Positions 23,320 through 32,911 are shown, counted from the stretch's first letter. The stretch: 50,700 nt of DNA from Actinomycetota bacterium (GCA_016931915.1 JAFGDU010000107.1:1-50700), one strand, 5' to 3'. Made by a program: numbers and translations. Notes: generated by a model from the sequence alone, not told the origin.

Positions 23320-26300
23320 TCAGGGCGGTGCCGGCCACGGATAGGGCGGCATGGGCGGGATGTTGTACGGCGATGGTGCGTCGGGATCGAAGATGTCGGC
23401 ATCGTAGGTCCTGAACTCCGAAGGACCCAGCGGCACGGGCAGGCCGAGGGAGGCGTAGACGAAGAGGTGGATGTTGAGGTCCTTGATCCCCCCGCCGCGA
23501 ATACCTGCGGCATAATTCGGCTGCCTGTCCGCCTTCACCAGACCCACCACCAGCTCGGGGTCGAGAAAAGCCAGCAGTTTGGTGAGGAATTCCTCTCCGC
23601 TGTTGTTGATCGCAGATGCGATGGGCCCGGCATCCAGGTTGGAGAGGAGGTCAAGCAGGAACTCGTACCCGGCGGTGTTCAATAGTTCCGCCAGGTCCGC
23701 CCCGCTGAAGTCCGGCGAGGCGAGCAAACGCCCCACCAGCGATTCCGTCGGATGCATGTTGTATTCCTCGTTTATGGCACCGGCGATGACCCCCGCGTCC
23801 AGGTTAGTGATGAGGTTGAACAGGAAATCCTTGTTGTCCACGAGCAGATCCACAACGAACTCGGGCTTGAGCGGTATCTCCCCCGTTTCCGGATCCGGCT
23901 GCAACAGCATATTGGTCATATCGGGATTGGCGTTGAGGGCCAGGGCGATGGTATGCGCGGTGGTCGCGTCCAGGTTGCCCAGCAGGGCCGGCACCATGTT
24001 CCCTACCGCGGGGTTGCCGTTGAGGCCCGCGGCTATGACCGGCGCCACCACCGAGGCGTTGAGGCTGTTGATGAGGCCGCTGACAAGTGGCTGCAGGTCG
24101 GGGTTGTTCAGCAGGCCTTCCGATGATGCCTCGGCTACCTCCGGTCCCAGGTTGGCGAGGAGCTTGCGCAGGAACTGGTAATATTCTGGTGGATGTTCCG
24201 CCGTGCCGTGGACGGCCCGATAGCAGGACAGGTTGACGCCCTGGGCCGCCGAGATAGCCGTCGCCGGCGTGATAGCTCCTACGAGCTCCCGCACGAAGGC
24301 GGGGTTGTTGTTGAGCCCGGTGGCTATGGCCACCCCCGCGTTGCCGTTGGTGTTGGCGAGGAGGCCGGTTAAAAGATTGTCCGTCGGGTCGGCCGCAACG
24401 TTCTGATTCACCCCCGCCGCCAGGGCTCCCGCCGCGCCGGGCGAGATGTTGGTTATGAGCACCGAGAGCAGGTCCTGCCCGAAGGGATGTCCGGCAACGT
24501 TGGCGTTGATGCCGCGTGCCAGGTATTCCGCCGTAAGCGAGCTGGCATTGGCCAGGAAGCCCTCCAGGAAGGCCGGGTTGGCGTTGACCGCCCCCGCCAG
24601 CACCGCGGGATCCAGGGCGCCGATGAGGGCGCCCAGGAAGTCTGATTTGAGGCCCTGGGCCGAGGCAGTCCCCATCGCCCCCGTGAGGTCCGTGAGCAAG
24701 GTCTGCAGGAAGGCCGGGTTGTCGTTGAGCGCCTCCGCGACGGGGGCAGACTTCAGGTTAGCAAGGACCGCGGAAAGGAAGGCCGGGTTGCGGTTGGAGC
24801 CCTCGATCATGGGCGCAACCACCCCCGGAGGCAGCTGGCTCACCAGGTCGTAGATGAAATCGGTATGGGATCCCAGCGCCGCCGCTATGGGGCCGGGGTT
24901 GAGATTCTTGAGCAGCTCGCCCAGGAAGGCGGGGTTCTGGTTGACCCCCGAGGCAATGTAAGGCGCCAGGGAGGAAGGCATGATGCGCGAGAGTTCCTCC
25001 GTTATCTCGGGGTGGGCGTTGAGGGCATTGGTCAGGATGGCCGGGTTGAGGGCGTTGAGCGCCTCCACGATGAGACCAGGGTTGGCGCTCACGCCCGCAC
25101 CAGCTCCCGCGCCCACGGCCGGGGCGAGAAGCGGGAGGAGGTCCTCGGTGAGGCCCGGGTTGGCGTTGACCACGTTGGCCAGCACCTGGATGTCAAGAAG
25201 ACCCAGCACGCGCGAGAGCATGGCCTGGTTGCTGATGAGATCGGCCGCGAACCCCGGATCTGTGTAGTCGACCGTCTTCTCCACCAGTCCGATGGAGGAG
25301 TTGATGAGATCGGTCACCACGGCGGGGTCCAGGAACCTGATGAGGTCGTTGATGAAGTCCGTGGCGCCCATGAGAGCCGCCGCCACCGGCGCCGGCTGCA
25401 TGAAGGGTGCCGAGGCCGAAAGCATGGTCGTGTTGTTGAGGATGTCCGCCACGTAGCCGGGGGTTATTGCGCGCGTTACCCTGACCACGGTCTCGATGTT
25501 GGCGTTCAGGGAGCCTGCCAGCACCGCGGGGTTGAGATAGCCCATGATCGAGGCCAGGAAGGAGCCGTTCTGGTTGATCACAGACGCGATCACGGCGGGA
25601 TTGATGTAATCCAGGGATACCGAGAGCATGTTGCCGTTGGAGTTGACCACATCCGCTATCACCGCGGGGTCCAGGTAAGAGACCAGGGATGCCAGGAAGC
25701 CCCCGTTGGAGTTGACGATCTGCCCGGTTACCGACGGGTCCAGGAGCCCCATGATGGCGGTGAGGAAGGGCCCGTTGCCGTTCAGAACCCCGGCGATGAC
25801 CGCCGGGTCCAGGTAGGACATAACGTCCGAGAGGAACTGGCCGTTCTCTTTGATGCCCGCGTTCAAGGCCACGGGATCCAGGTAGCCGATGAGCTCTGTG
25901 AGGAAGGCGCCGCTTTCGTTCACCGCCTCGGCGATGACCGCCGGATCCAGGTATCCCAACAGCCCGATGACCAGGTCGGAGCTGTTGTTCACCACGTAGG
26001 CGATGGACTCGGGGTCCAGATGGGGCATGGCGGCCACCAGGAAATCGGGATTGTTGTTAACCGCCTCGGCGATGACCGCCACCGTCTCCTCCTCCACCAT
26101 GGCGTTGAGGAGCTCGGAGACGAACTTAGGGTTTTCGTTCAAGGCCTGTGCCACCGCCTCGGGCGCGGTGTGCTTGAGCATGTTGGTTAACAGGTCTACG
26201 TCGGAGGCCATGCTGCCCAGCAGGGGACCCAGGGGGCTGCGCGCCGGCAGCAGCATAACCGCTCCCGTCGCCACGAAAGCCAGCAGGAGTGCGACGACTG

Positions 26301-26343
26301 CAATGTTGACTACCAGCTGTATCGGTCGTTTTAGCAGGAACAT
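23320..26343 (-). CDS. Membrane-anchored giant-repeat protein, copy C (23/26-residue repeats)
   Basis: A 1007-residue protein, last of three in one operon. Residues 1-33 form an uncleaved-looking anchor (RPIQLVVNIAVVALLLAFVA) followed by the family linker SPLGPLLGSM. Residues 55-930 are tandem repeats, about 34 by hand count. The first type is 23 residues (for example YLDPAVIAEAVNESGAFL then TELIG); later ones are mostly 26 residues with an extra AxG before the Asn (NLDATTAHTIALALNANPDM). Each unit reads as two short helices with N-x-N-(P/G) between them, so a right-handed alpha-solenoid is a reasonable guess. The last 75 residues are a non-repeat domain rich in aromatic residues and proline (IPPMPPYPWPAPP). 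The start follows AGGAG, 12 nt after copy B. I do not recognise the family; a scaffold or adhesin outside the membrane is inferred. Confidence 0.85.
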   Translation of the reverse strand: MFLLKRPIQLVVNIAVVALLLAFVATGAVMLLPARSPLGPLLGSMASDVDLLTNMLKHTAPEAVAQALNENPKFVSELLNAMVEEETVAVIAEAVNNNPDFLVAAMPHLDPESIAYVVNNSSDLVIGLLGYLDPAVIAEAVNESGAFLTELIGYLDPVALNAGIKENGQFLSDVMSYLDPAVIAGVLNGNGPFLTAIMGLLDPSVTGQIVNSNGGFLASLVSYLDPAVIADVVNSNGNMLSVSLDYINPAVIASVINQNGSFLASIMGYLNPAVLAGSLNANIETVVRVTRAITPGYVADILNNTTMLSASAPFMQPAPVAAALMGATDFINDLIRFLDPAVVTDLINSSIGLVEKTVDYTDPGFAADLISNQAMLSRVLGLLDIQVLANVVNANPGLTEDLLPLLAPAVGAGAGAGVSANPGLIVEALNALNPAILTNALNAHPEITEELSRIMPSSLAPYIASGVNQNPAFLGELLKNLNPGPIAAALGSHTDFIYDLVSQLPPGVVAPMIEGSNRNPAFLSAVLANLKSAPVAEALNDNPAFLQTLLTDLTGAMGTASAQGLKSDFLGALIGALDPAVLAGAVNANPAFLEGFLANASSLTAEYLARGINANVAGHPFGQDLLSVLITNISPGAAGALAAGVNQNVAADPTDNLLTGLLANTNGNAGVAIATGLNNNPAFVRELVGAITPATAISAAQGVNLSCYRAVHGTAEHPPEYYQFLRKLLANLGPEVAEASSEGLLNNPDLQPLVSGLINSLNASVVAPVIAAGLNGNPAVGNMVPALLGNLDATTAHTIALALNANPDMTNMLLQPDPETGEIPLKPEFVVDLLVDNKDFLFNLITNLDAGVIAGAINEEYNMHPTESLVGRLLASPDFSGADLAELLNTAGYEFLLDLLSNLDAGPIASAINNSGEEFLTKLLAFLDPELVVGLVKADRQPNYAAGIRGGGIKDLNIHLFVYASLGLPVPLGPSEFRTYDADIFDPDAPSPYNIPPMPPYPWPAPP

Positions 26344-26355
26344 CTCTCTACTCTC

Positions 26356-29300
26356 CTACGGCGTTCCCTGGAACTGCCCCGTGTACATCCCGTCGACGTA
26401 CCCGGCGCCCGGAACGTCAAGCCCGATCGGGAAGCCGAGAAGCACGGCGGTGAACCTCAGCCGCACCTTGATCCCCAGGTTATGCATCAGGCCCGTATTA
26501 CCGGTATCCTCGTCAATACTGTTGTTTATGGCATCCGCTATCACCTGCGCCATGGCGTCGTTATCGGACATCATGTCCGTCAGCATGGAGAAGGCGGGTT
26601 CGAGCTGTATTATCCCGCGGGTGTTTATGCCCATGAGGCTATCGAAGTTATAATCGGGCGGGTCGAAGACGGTGGGATCGCTGGTATCTATGGCCACCAG
26701 GCCCGCCATCTCCGCCGCCGTACCCTCCCCGCTCAGCTCCGCGAGGATGCCCTCCAGCAACGGCTGGAGGCCGGCGTTCAAGACATCGGCTACTTTTGAA
26801 GCGTCCAGCAGAGGGGGGTTGGGGTTGATCCCCAGCAGCTCCGCGGCCAGGTCCATGACGGGGCCGCTGGAGATACGCGCCATCATGTTTGCGTCGGTGG
26901 CGGCCAGGTTGTTGCGCAGGAAGTTGTAAGGAGGCGCGTCTAGGCCGTTATTGATCCCGACGGCCAGCGCCGCCGTATCCAGGTTTGCCAGCAGCGCGTC
27001 CAGGAACGCCCTGCCCTGGGGCGACTCCAGGGCACCCGTGATAGCCAGCAGGGTATGCTCCTGCGTGCCCTTAAAGGTGATATCCAGAATCTCGAAGAAG
27101 GTGGAGGAACCTTCCCCCACCGCCATATTATTGAGTCCATTAGCGACGGCCTCGCCCATCCTGCCGTCCAGGTTGACCAACAGGTTGGTGAGGAAACCGG
27201 GGTTTTCGTCCGCGCTCCGGTTGAGGCCCTCGGCCAGGGCCTCGGCCGTGGCCGGCGACATGTTCTCCATGATCACGCGCATAAGGTCGGGGTTATCGTT
27301 CTGGGCCTCCGCCATGCGCTCTCCCGTAGCGGCGTTGAGGTTCCCTACCAGCTCCGGTATGAAATCCGGGTCGGCATAACCCAGTGCCTGTCCCACCGCC
27401 CGGGCCGTGTTGGTGTTCAGATAGCGCAGCATGTTCTCCAGGAAGCCGGAGGTGTTGAGGTTGGTCCCCAGGGCCATGGCCTCGCCGGAGGTGGAATCCA
27501 GGTTGGCCAGGAGCGCTACCAGGAAGTCCGGCTTGGTGTTGATGGCCCCCGCCACCGCCTCCCCCAGGTCCCCGTCCAGCGCCGCGAGGAGGTCGCGGGT
27601 CAGCTGCGGGTTCTCGTCCAGCGCATCGGCGATGATGGCCGGGTCGAGATAGGATATGAGCTGGGTGAGGAAGGTCCCGCCCGCATTGAGGCCTCCCGCC
27701 ACCGCCTGGGCGAAGTGGGCGTTGAGATGGGAGGAGAGCTGGCGGGTGGTCTCGGGGTGAGCCGAGAGCAGCAGGGCCAGGCCGTGCGCGCTCAGGTTCC
27801 CGATGAGGGTGGAGAGAAAGTCCGCATTGTTGTTGAGGCCCATGGCGATACCCGCAGCCGCCAGGGGTGAGAGATGGGCCGACAGCTCCTCCGAAAAGCC
27901 CGTCGTCTGGCCCAGGATATACAAAAGAGTGTCCACGTTCAGGTTGTCCAGGGCGGCGTCGATCAAGGCGGCATTGCCGTTCACTCCCGCCGCCACCGCC
28001 TTGGCCACCGCCGGGTCCATGTTTGCCACCAGCACGCTCACGAAGTCACCGGCCCCCTCCAGCACGCCCGCCAAGAACTCGGGGTTGGAGGTGGCTATCA
28101 CCTGTTCGATGAAGGCGGGGGCGAGGTTGAGGCCCTCCGCCGCCGCCCTTCCCAGGGAGGGGGGCAGGTTGGCTATGAGGGAGGTTATGAAGGCCGAGTT
28201 GGCGTTGAGGGCATTGGCCAGCACCGTCTGGTCCATCAATCCAATGACCTCGTTTAAGAACTCCTCGTCGCCGGCGATGTAGCGGATGTAGTCGTCGTCC
28301 AGGTAGGAGACGATGGCGGCCACGGCGTCTCCGGTGCCGGTAAGCGAGGCGGCCAGTCCCTGGGGATCGAGGCCGTTCATCACCGTCTTTATAAACGCGG
28401 CGTTGCCGTTTAAGGCTCCCGCGATGGGCGCGGGGTTTAGAAGTCCCAGGATGCGGGTGAGCACCGCCTGGTCGGAGGCGATCTCAGCCGAAGCCCGGGG
28501 GTCCATGCGGTCAACCACTCCGATGATGAAGTTTTTGTTCTCGTTTACGGCCCTCACGATGATATCGGGGTTCAAATAGCGGGTCATGCCGGCCAGGAAG
28601 GCCCCGTTGGCGTTGAGGGCTGACGCCAGCACCCTAGCGCTCAGCCCACGCAGCAGGCCCGAGACGAAGCCGGGGTTGGCGTTGATGGCCTGGGCCGTCG
28701 GAGCGGGATCGAGGAGCGCGAGCAGGGTTGAGAGCCAGGCGCCGTTGGCGTTGACCGCTGAGGCGATCACCGCCGCGTCCAGCACCTTGAGCAGCTCCGC
28801 GGTGAGGCCCGGGTTGGCGTTTGCGGCCGCGGCCAGCACCACCGGGTCCAGCCAGGAGACCAGCTCGGTCAGGAAGGGCCCGTTGGCGTTGACTATGCCC
28901 GCGATCACCTCGGGGTCCAGCTCCGGCAGGAGGGCGGCCGTGAAGTCCGAGCTGGCGTTCACCGTGCCCGCGAGGACCTCGGCGTCCAGAAGGGGCAGAA
29001 GCTCCGCTATGAGGGCCCCGTTCTGGTTTATGGCGTCGGCTATCGGCTCGGGATTGATATGGGCCACCAGAATCACCAGGAAGTCGGGGTTGTCGTTGAT
29101 GGCCTGCGCCGTAGCCCTCTGGTTCTCCTCGTGCTCCAGCTCCTCGAGAAGCGCCGCCAGGAACTCGGGGTTCTCGTTCAGCGCCCTGGCTACCTGAACC
29201 GGGTCCAGGCCTTCGATGATCCCGGCCAGGGTATGTTTCTGGGAGGACATCTTGCCCAGGACGGTGCCTACGGTGCCCTTCACCGGCAGGAGCATGATGA

Positions 29301-29379
29301 TGCCCCCGACGATCAGGGCTAATATGAGCCCGATGACCACCAGGTTGACCGCTATCTGTACCGGTTTACGTAACAGCAT
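26356..29379 (-). CDS. Membrane-anchored giant-repeat protein, copy B
   Basis: A 1007-residue paralog of the genes on both sides, the middle gene of the operon. The N-terminal anchor is RKPVQIAVNLVVIGLILALI with the conserved linker GTVGTVLGKM. Repeats begin with GLDPVQVARALNENPEFLAA and continue to about residue 880. The first half uses 23-residue units (ELDPEVIAGIVNANGPFL then TELVS); from about residue 480 the period becomes 26 (ALDGDLGEAVAGAINTKPDF then LVALLA). The C-terminal domain (about residues 890-1007) is a different fold with beta character (LGIKVRLRFTAVLLGFPIGL). It starts at ATG 29379, 20 nt after the stop of copy A, and shares no close nucleotide identity with its neighbours outside the repeat core, so the triplication is old. 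Confidence 0.85.
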   Translation of the reverse strand: MLLRKPVQIAVNLVVIGLILALIVGGIIMLLPVKGTVGTVLGKMSSQKHTLAGIIEGLDPVQVARALNENPEFLAALLEELEHEENQRATAQAINDNPDFLVILVAHINPEPIADAINQNGALIAELLPLLDAEVLAGTVNASSDFTAALLPELDPEVIAGIVNANGPFLTELVSWLDPVVLAAAANANPGLTAELLKVLDAAVIASAVNANGAWLSTLLALLDPAPTAQAINANPGFVSGLLRGLSARVLASALNANGAFLAGMTRYLNPDIIVRAVNENKNFIIGVVDRMDPRASAEIASDQAVLTRILGLLNPAPIAGALNGNAAFIKTVMNGLDPQGLAASLTGTGDAVAAIVSYLDDDYIRYIAGDEEFLNEVIGLMDQTVLANALNANSAFITSLIANLPPSLGRAAAEGLNLAPAFIEQVIATSNPEFLAGVLEGAGDFVSVLVANMDPAVAKAVAAGVNGNAALIDAALDNLNVDTLLYILGQTTGFSEELSAHLSPLAAAGIAMGLNNNADFLSTLIGNLSAHGLALLLSAHPETTRQLSSHLNAHFAQAVAGGLNAGGTFLTQLISYLDPAIIADALDENPQLTRDLLAALDGDLGEAVAGAINTKPDFLVALLANLDSTSGEAMALGTNLNTSGFLENMLRYLNTNTARAVGQALGYADPDFIPELVGNLNAATGERMAEAQNDNPDLMRVIMENMSPATAEALAEGLNRSADENPGFLTNLLVNLDGRMGEAVANGLNNMAVGEGSSTFFEILDITFKGTQEHTLLAITGALESPQGRAFLDALLANLDTAALAVGINNGLDAPPYNFLRNNLAATDANMMARISSGPVMDLAAELLGINPNPPLLDASKVADVLNAGLQPLLEGILAELSGEGTAAEMAGLVAIDTSDPTVFDPPDYNFDSLMGINTRGIIQLEPAFSMLTDMMSDNDAMAQVIADAINNSIDEDTGNTGLMHNLGIKVRLRFTAVLLGFPIGLDVPGAGYVDGMYTGQFQGTP

Positions 29380-29399
29380 CTCTACTTCCCATACTCCCT

Positions 29400-32387
29400 C
29401 TACGGTGTAGGCTCGTAATGCGGGCCCGTCCAGCTGTGCGTCTCTCCGCCTTCAATCAGCGACCAGGCCCAGCCCTCCTGATAACCGAGCCACGTACTCG
29501 CTCTCAGGTAGACGTAAAACCAGGTGACCTGCAAAAAGGTATAGTGATTTCCACTCGTCGGCGATTCGTACGGTAGATTGTTTATCTCGTCCACAGTCAG
29601 CCCCGACCTGGTTGCGGCATTATTCAACGCCCTCGACACCACTCCCGCGTCCAACTGTCGGATAAGCTCGGTAAGAAAACCTCCCGGATCTCCCGCACCC
29701 GCATCGGCCAGCAGGTCGTGGAGGGTGGTGCCCAGCCCGATATCTCCGCCTGCGTTTATGATCTCCCTGGTCAAGCCGGGGTTAGCGTTTAGGATCTGAG
29801 CCACGTTGCCGCCATCCAGGTTGGCGAGCAGGTCGGTGATGAAGGCCTGTACGCCCGGGTTGTCCAGGGCGTCGTTCAGGACCCCCGCCAGGACGCTTGC
29901 ATCCAGCGCCTCCACCAGGGAGGTCAGCCAGGCCTCGTTGCTGTTGAGGCCCTGGGCCATTACCGCCCCGTCGAGGTGGTTGAGCAGGTTCTCCACCAAC
30001 AAGGGGTTACTTTCGAGCCCATCCCCTACTGCAATCGCCGTATTGGAGTTCAGGTTCTGAATAAGGACCCCCAGGAAGCTGTCCATGTTATAAGGCGAGG
30101 TGTTGAGCACGTTCACGATCACCTGGGTCAGCTCGGGGGAAGTGCCCTCCACCATGGCCTGCAGGAAGCCCCCGCCTCCGGGTTCCGCGTTCTCGTTCAG
30201 TCCCTCAGCTACCTCGAGCCCGACATTTTCATCCAGTTCTGGCAGCAGCGCGATCAACAGATCCGGGTTTGCCTCCAGGCCTTGCGTGATCGCTATGCCC
30301 ACGTTATCGGAGAGGGCGCCCATGAGCTGCGAGGTCATATCGGTGGTGTTCTGGTTGAGGCCCTCGGCGATCGCCCTGCCCACCTGCGGGTCCAGGTTCT
30401 GGATGAGCGGCTGGAGGATCGCGGGGTTGGCGTTGAGCGCCTCCGCTATCCTGCGGCTGGTGGTGCCGTTGAGGTAGCGGGCCACCGTGGTGGCGGTGGC
30501 GGGATTGGCGTTCATGCCGTCCGCGATGGCCGCCGCCGCCGTGCTGTTGAGTTTCTGGAGCATCCCCGCCACGAAGTCGGGGTTGGCGTTGACCGCTTCC
30601 GCCACTACATCCGCGTCGGAGGCAACGAGGAGCGAGCGTATCATGGACTGCGCCACCGTCTGTGCCGCATCGGCGTTGACCCCGTTAGCTATGGCCTGGG
30701 CTGCTCCCTCGTCGAGGAGCGGGATGAGCCCGGCGATAAGCGCGTCGGCCGCCCCGGAGTTGAGGATGTTCGCGAGGTTCACCGGGTCGGCGGTGGAGAG
30801 CACGGTGTCCAGCATGGCCGGGTTGGCGTTCAGGGCCTGCGCCGCCGTAGCCGCCACGTTGTTGGGCAGCATGGCCAGGAGCCTGGGCACGAAGTTCCCG
30901 GAGAGATCCAGGGCCTGCGCCACCGCGGCGGCGTCCAGGCTGTTGGTCAGTTTTATCAGCAGCTGCGGGTTGTCATCCGAGCCTTTCAGGGCCGCGGCCA
31001 CGAAATCACCCGAAAGCCCCTTCACCAGGCCGGTGAGGAACGATGGCGCCTGGGCCAGGGCGGAGGCGATCTGCGCTCCGTCCAGGTTGCCCAGCATGGC
31101 CTTGGCCAGCTCGGGGTTACCCTCCAGCGCCCGGTTGGTGATCTCCGCTATGGCGGGATCGAGCAGGGGCAGAAGCCTGGTCACCACGTCGGTGTGTTCT
31201 CCCAGGGCCGCCCCCAGGGATGCGGTATCGATGAGGGGCAGCACGCGGGTGACCATGCTCTCGTTATTGAGCATGACGGCCACGAGCTCGGGGTCTATGG
31301 CGTCCATGACCTCGTAGATGAGGTCGGGGTTGGCATTGGCTATACCCGCCGCCCAGGCGGGATCCAGGGCGTTGATGAGCCCTGAGGTGAAGGGGGACGA
31401 GTTGTTCATCATGGCGATGACCACCGCCGGGTCCAGGCGATCCATGAGATCGTTGATCCAGCCCGGATCGTGGGCGGTGAGGGCCAGCACGTTATTGAGA
31501 AGCTCGTCCGAGAGGTTGTTCACGAGGTCGGCGGTGGAGTCTGAGTTGGAGTTGAGCACGCCCGCGATCACCGCCGGATTGAGATACGCCATCAGCCTGG
31601 AGATGAAGGTGGGGTGCGCGTTCATACCCGCCGTGAGCACCGCGGCGTCCAGGTAGCGCATGATCCTGGAGACGAAGGAGCCGTTGGCGTTGACGACGCC
31701 CGCCACCACCGCGGTATCCAGGTATCCCAGCAGGTCCCCCACGAGGGACGGGTTGGCGTTCATGGCGCCGGAGAGGACCACGGGATCCAGAAAACCTATG
31801 AGGTCGGTGACAAAGGGTCCGTTTGCGTTGACGGCGCCCGCCATCACGGCCGGGTCAGTGTCTCCCATCATCGCGATCAGGAACTCGCCGTTGGCGTTGA
31901 CCGCGTCCGCCAGCACCTTGGGGTCGAGATAGCCCAGAAGGTCGGCGATCACGGGCCCGCTTTCGTTCACCACCACCGCGATGGCCTCGGGATCGAGGTA
32001 TTCCATGAGCTCGGTGGTGAAGGCCGCCGAGGCGGGGTCGTTGAGCGCATAAGCCAGGGTGGCGGGATCGAGTTCACCTACCAGTACCGCTATGAACTCG
32101 GGGTTCTCGTTGACCGCCACCGCGATCATCCTGGCCTCGTCCTCTCCCAGGACGGCGAAGAGGTCGTTCATCATCTCGGGGTTGTTGCGCAGGGCTTCCG
32201 CGAGGTCGGCCGCATCCAGGTTCTCGATGAGGCCCGAGAGGATTCCCCTCGCGCTCACGACCTTTCCCAGAACGGGTCCTACGGGGTTAGAGGAGGGTAT
32301 AAGGGCTATGGCACCCATCGCCAGCGCCCCTATGACCAGGACGATGACGATAATGTTTATTACTGTCTGGACTGAAGTCCTCAGCAT
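29400..32387 (-). CDS. Membrane-anchored giant-repeat protein, copy A (first gene of operon)
   Basis: A 995-residue protein and the promoter-proximal member of the triplet. The anchor is RTSVQTVINIIVIVLVIGAL, followed by NPVGPVLGKV, the same linker as in copies B and C. About the first 16 repeats are strict 23-mers, for example YLDTAVVAGVVNANGSFV then SRIMR; the later ones are 26-mers such as YLNGTTSRRIAEALNANPAI then LQPLIQ. The consensus positions are L-D-P at the start, an Ala-rich helix, N-x-N and a hydrophobic FL pair. The C-terminal 70 residues are aromatic-rich (TWFYVYLRASTWLGYQEGWA) and differ in sequence from the ends of the paralogs, which suggests distinct partners or ligands. The ATG follows GAGGAAAAGG directly. 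Upstream lie an inverted repeat and three phased direct repeats. Confidence 0.85.
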   Translation of the reverse strand: MLRTSVQTVINIIVIVLVIGALAMGAIALIPSSNPVGPVLGKVVSARGILSGLIENLDAADLAEALRNNPEMMNDLFAVLGEDEARMIAVAVNENPEFIAVLVGELDPATLAYALNDPASAAFTTELMEYLDPEAIAVVVNESGPVIADLLGYLDPKVLADAVNANGEFLIAMMGDTDPAVMAGAVNANGPFVTDLIGFLDPVVLSGAMNANPSLVGDLLGYLDTAVVAGVVNANGSFVSRIMRYLDAAVLTAGMNAHPTFISRLMAYLNPAVIAGVLNSNSDSTADLVNNLSDELLNNVLALTAHDPGWINDLMDRLDPAVVIAMMNNSSPFTSGLINALDPAWAAGIANANPDLIYEVMDAIDPELVAVMLNNESMVTRVLPLIDTASLGAALGEHTDVVTRLLPLLDPAIAEITNRALEGNPELAKAMLGNLDGAQIASALAQAPSFLTGLVKGLSGDFVAAALKGSDDNPQLLIKLTNSLDAAAVAQALDLSGNFVPRLLAMLPNNVAATAAQALNANPAMLDTVLSTADPVNLANILNSGAADALIAGLIPLLDEGAAQAIANGVNADAAQTVAQSMIRSLLVASDADVVAEAVNANPDFVAGMLQKLNSTAAAAIADGMNANPATATTVARYLNGTTSRRIAEALNANPAILQPLIQNLDPQVGRAIAEGLNQNTTDMTSQLMGALSDNVGIAITQGLEANPDLLIALLPELDENVGLEVAEGLNENAEPGGGGFLQAMVEGTSPELTQVIVNVLNTSPYNMDSFLGVLIQNLNSNTAIAVGDGLESNPLLVENLLNHLDGAVMAQGLNSNEAWLTSLVEALDASVLAGVLNDALDNPGVQAFITDLLANLDGGNVAQILNANPGLTREIINAGGDIGLGTTLHDLLADAGAGDPGGFLTELIRQLDAGVVSRALNNAATRSGLTVDEINNLPYESPTSGNHYTFLQVTWFYVYLRASTWLGYQEGWAWSLIEGGETHSWTGPHYEPTP

Positions 32388-32421
32388 CCTTTTCCTCGCT
32401 TCAAGCCTTCAGCCGGCAACC

Positions 32422-32440
32422 GGATATTATACAAATATCC
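32422..32440 (-). promoter_or_regulatory. Inverted repeat over the -10 of the repeat-protein operon
   Basis: GGATATT and AATATCC form perfect 7-bp arms around 5 nt. The minus-strand TATAAT (32426-32431) lies inside, 38 bp upstream of the start codon of copy A. The -35 position (32449-32454) reads ATTATA, far from consensus, which fits a promoter that needs an activator. Confidence 0.55.
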
Positions 32441-32511
32441 AGACTATATATAATAATTAACATCAAATCGGACACCTGTGTAAACCCCCCAGTTCTCTTT
32501 TTTGCACGTTT

Positions 32512-32539
32512 TTAACAGCTTGGTAACATGTTTGTAACA
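32512..32539. promoter_or_regulatory. Three 11-bp-phased direct repeats (PhoP/OmpR-like box)
   Basis: TTAACA (32512-32517), GTAACA (32523-32528) and GTAACA (32534-32539) are each separated by 5 bp, so they recur exactly every 11 bp. This is the layout of PhoP boxes in Bacillus (TTaACA-N5-TTaACA) and of OmpR-family sites in general. The site lies about 80-110 bp upstream of the putative operon promoter. Confidence 0.6.
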
Positions 32540-32753
32540 TCGAACCAAGCACTAACATCTTTCGCATAGAATTGCACTTTAGCTGCCATTTCAGTATTTG
32601 TTGCCCTTCCCCGACAGAGCCGCTTCTATGATGTCCCAGGGTTATATTCCCCACGCATTCAGGCTTCTCCTCTTACTATATAGCTGGTTTTTGATGGTTT
32701 TTATGCGATGTGCAAGTGAAACGCATCCACTGCTCTATTGGACTCAAACCGAC

Positions 32754-32775
32754 TACCCTATAGCGATATAGGGTA
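32754..32775. repeat. Hairpin with 9-bp stem and GCGA tetraloop
   Basis: TACCCTATA and TATAGGGTA pair perfectly around GCGA, a GNRA tetraloop on the plus strand. No T tract follows. It could be part of a structured RNA or an operator; no known riboswitch was matched. Confidence 0.5.
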
Positions 32776-32911
32776 TCAAGTTAATAGAAACAATGCAAGC
32801 CTGGCGGCGCGACGGGAGAGCAACGGCTTTCGCCTTGGATCTCACACTAATAAGAATCACGTGAGAACGTGGTAAGCACCAAGGCCTTCCGGTATGGCGA
32901 AGGGATCTCTG

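Noticed and set aside
23084..23338. 84-codon minus-strand frame upstream of the ABC ATPase
   Set aside because: It runs through the consensus promoter and operators of the exporter and has no recognisable product.
24865..31385. Long plus-strand open frames (441 and 469 codons) opposite the repeat proteins
   Set aside because: They mirror the 69- and 78-bp DNA period of the sense repeats. Their His/Gly/Val/Gln-rich content and lack of start signals mark them as antisense shadows.
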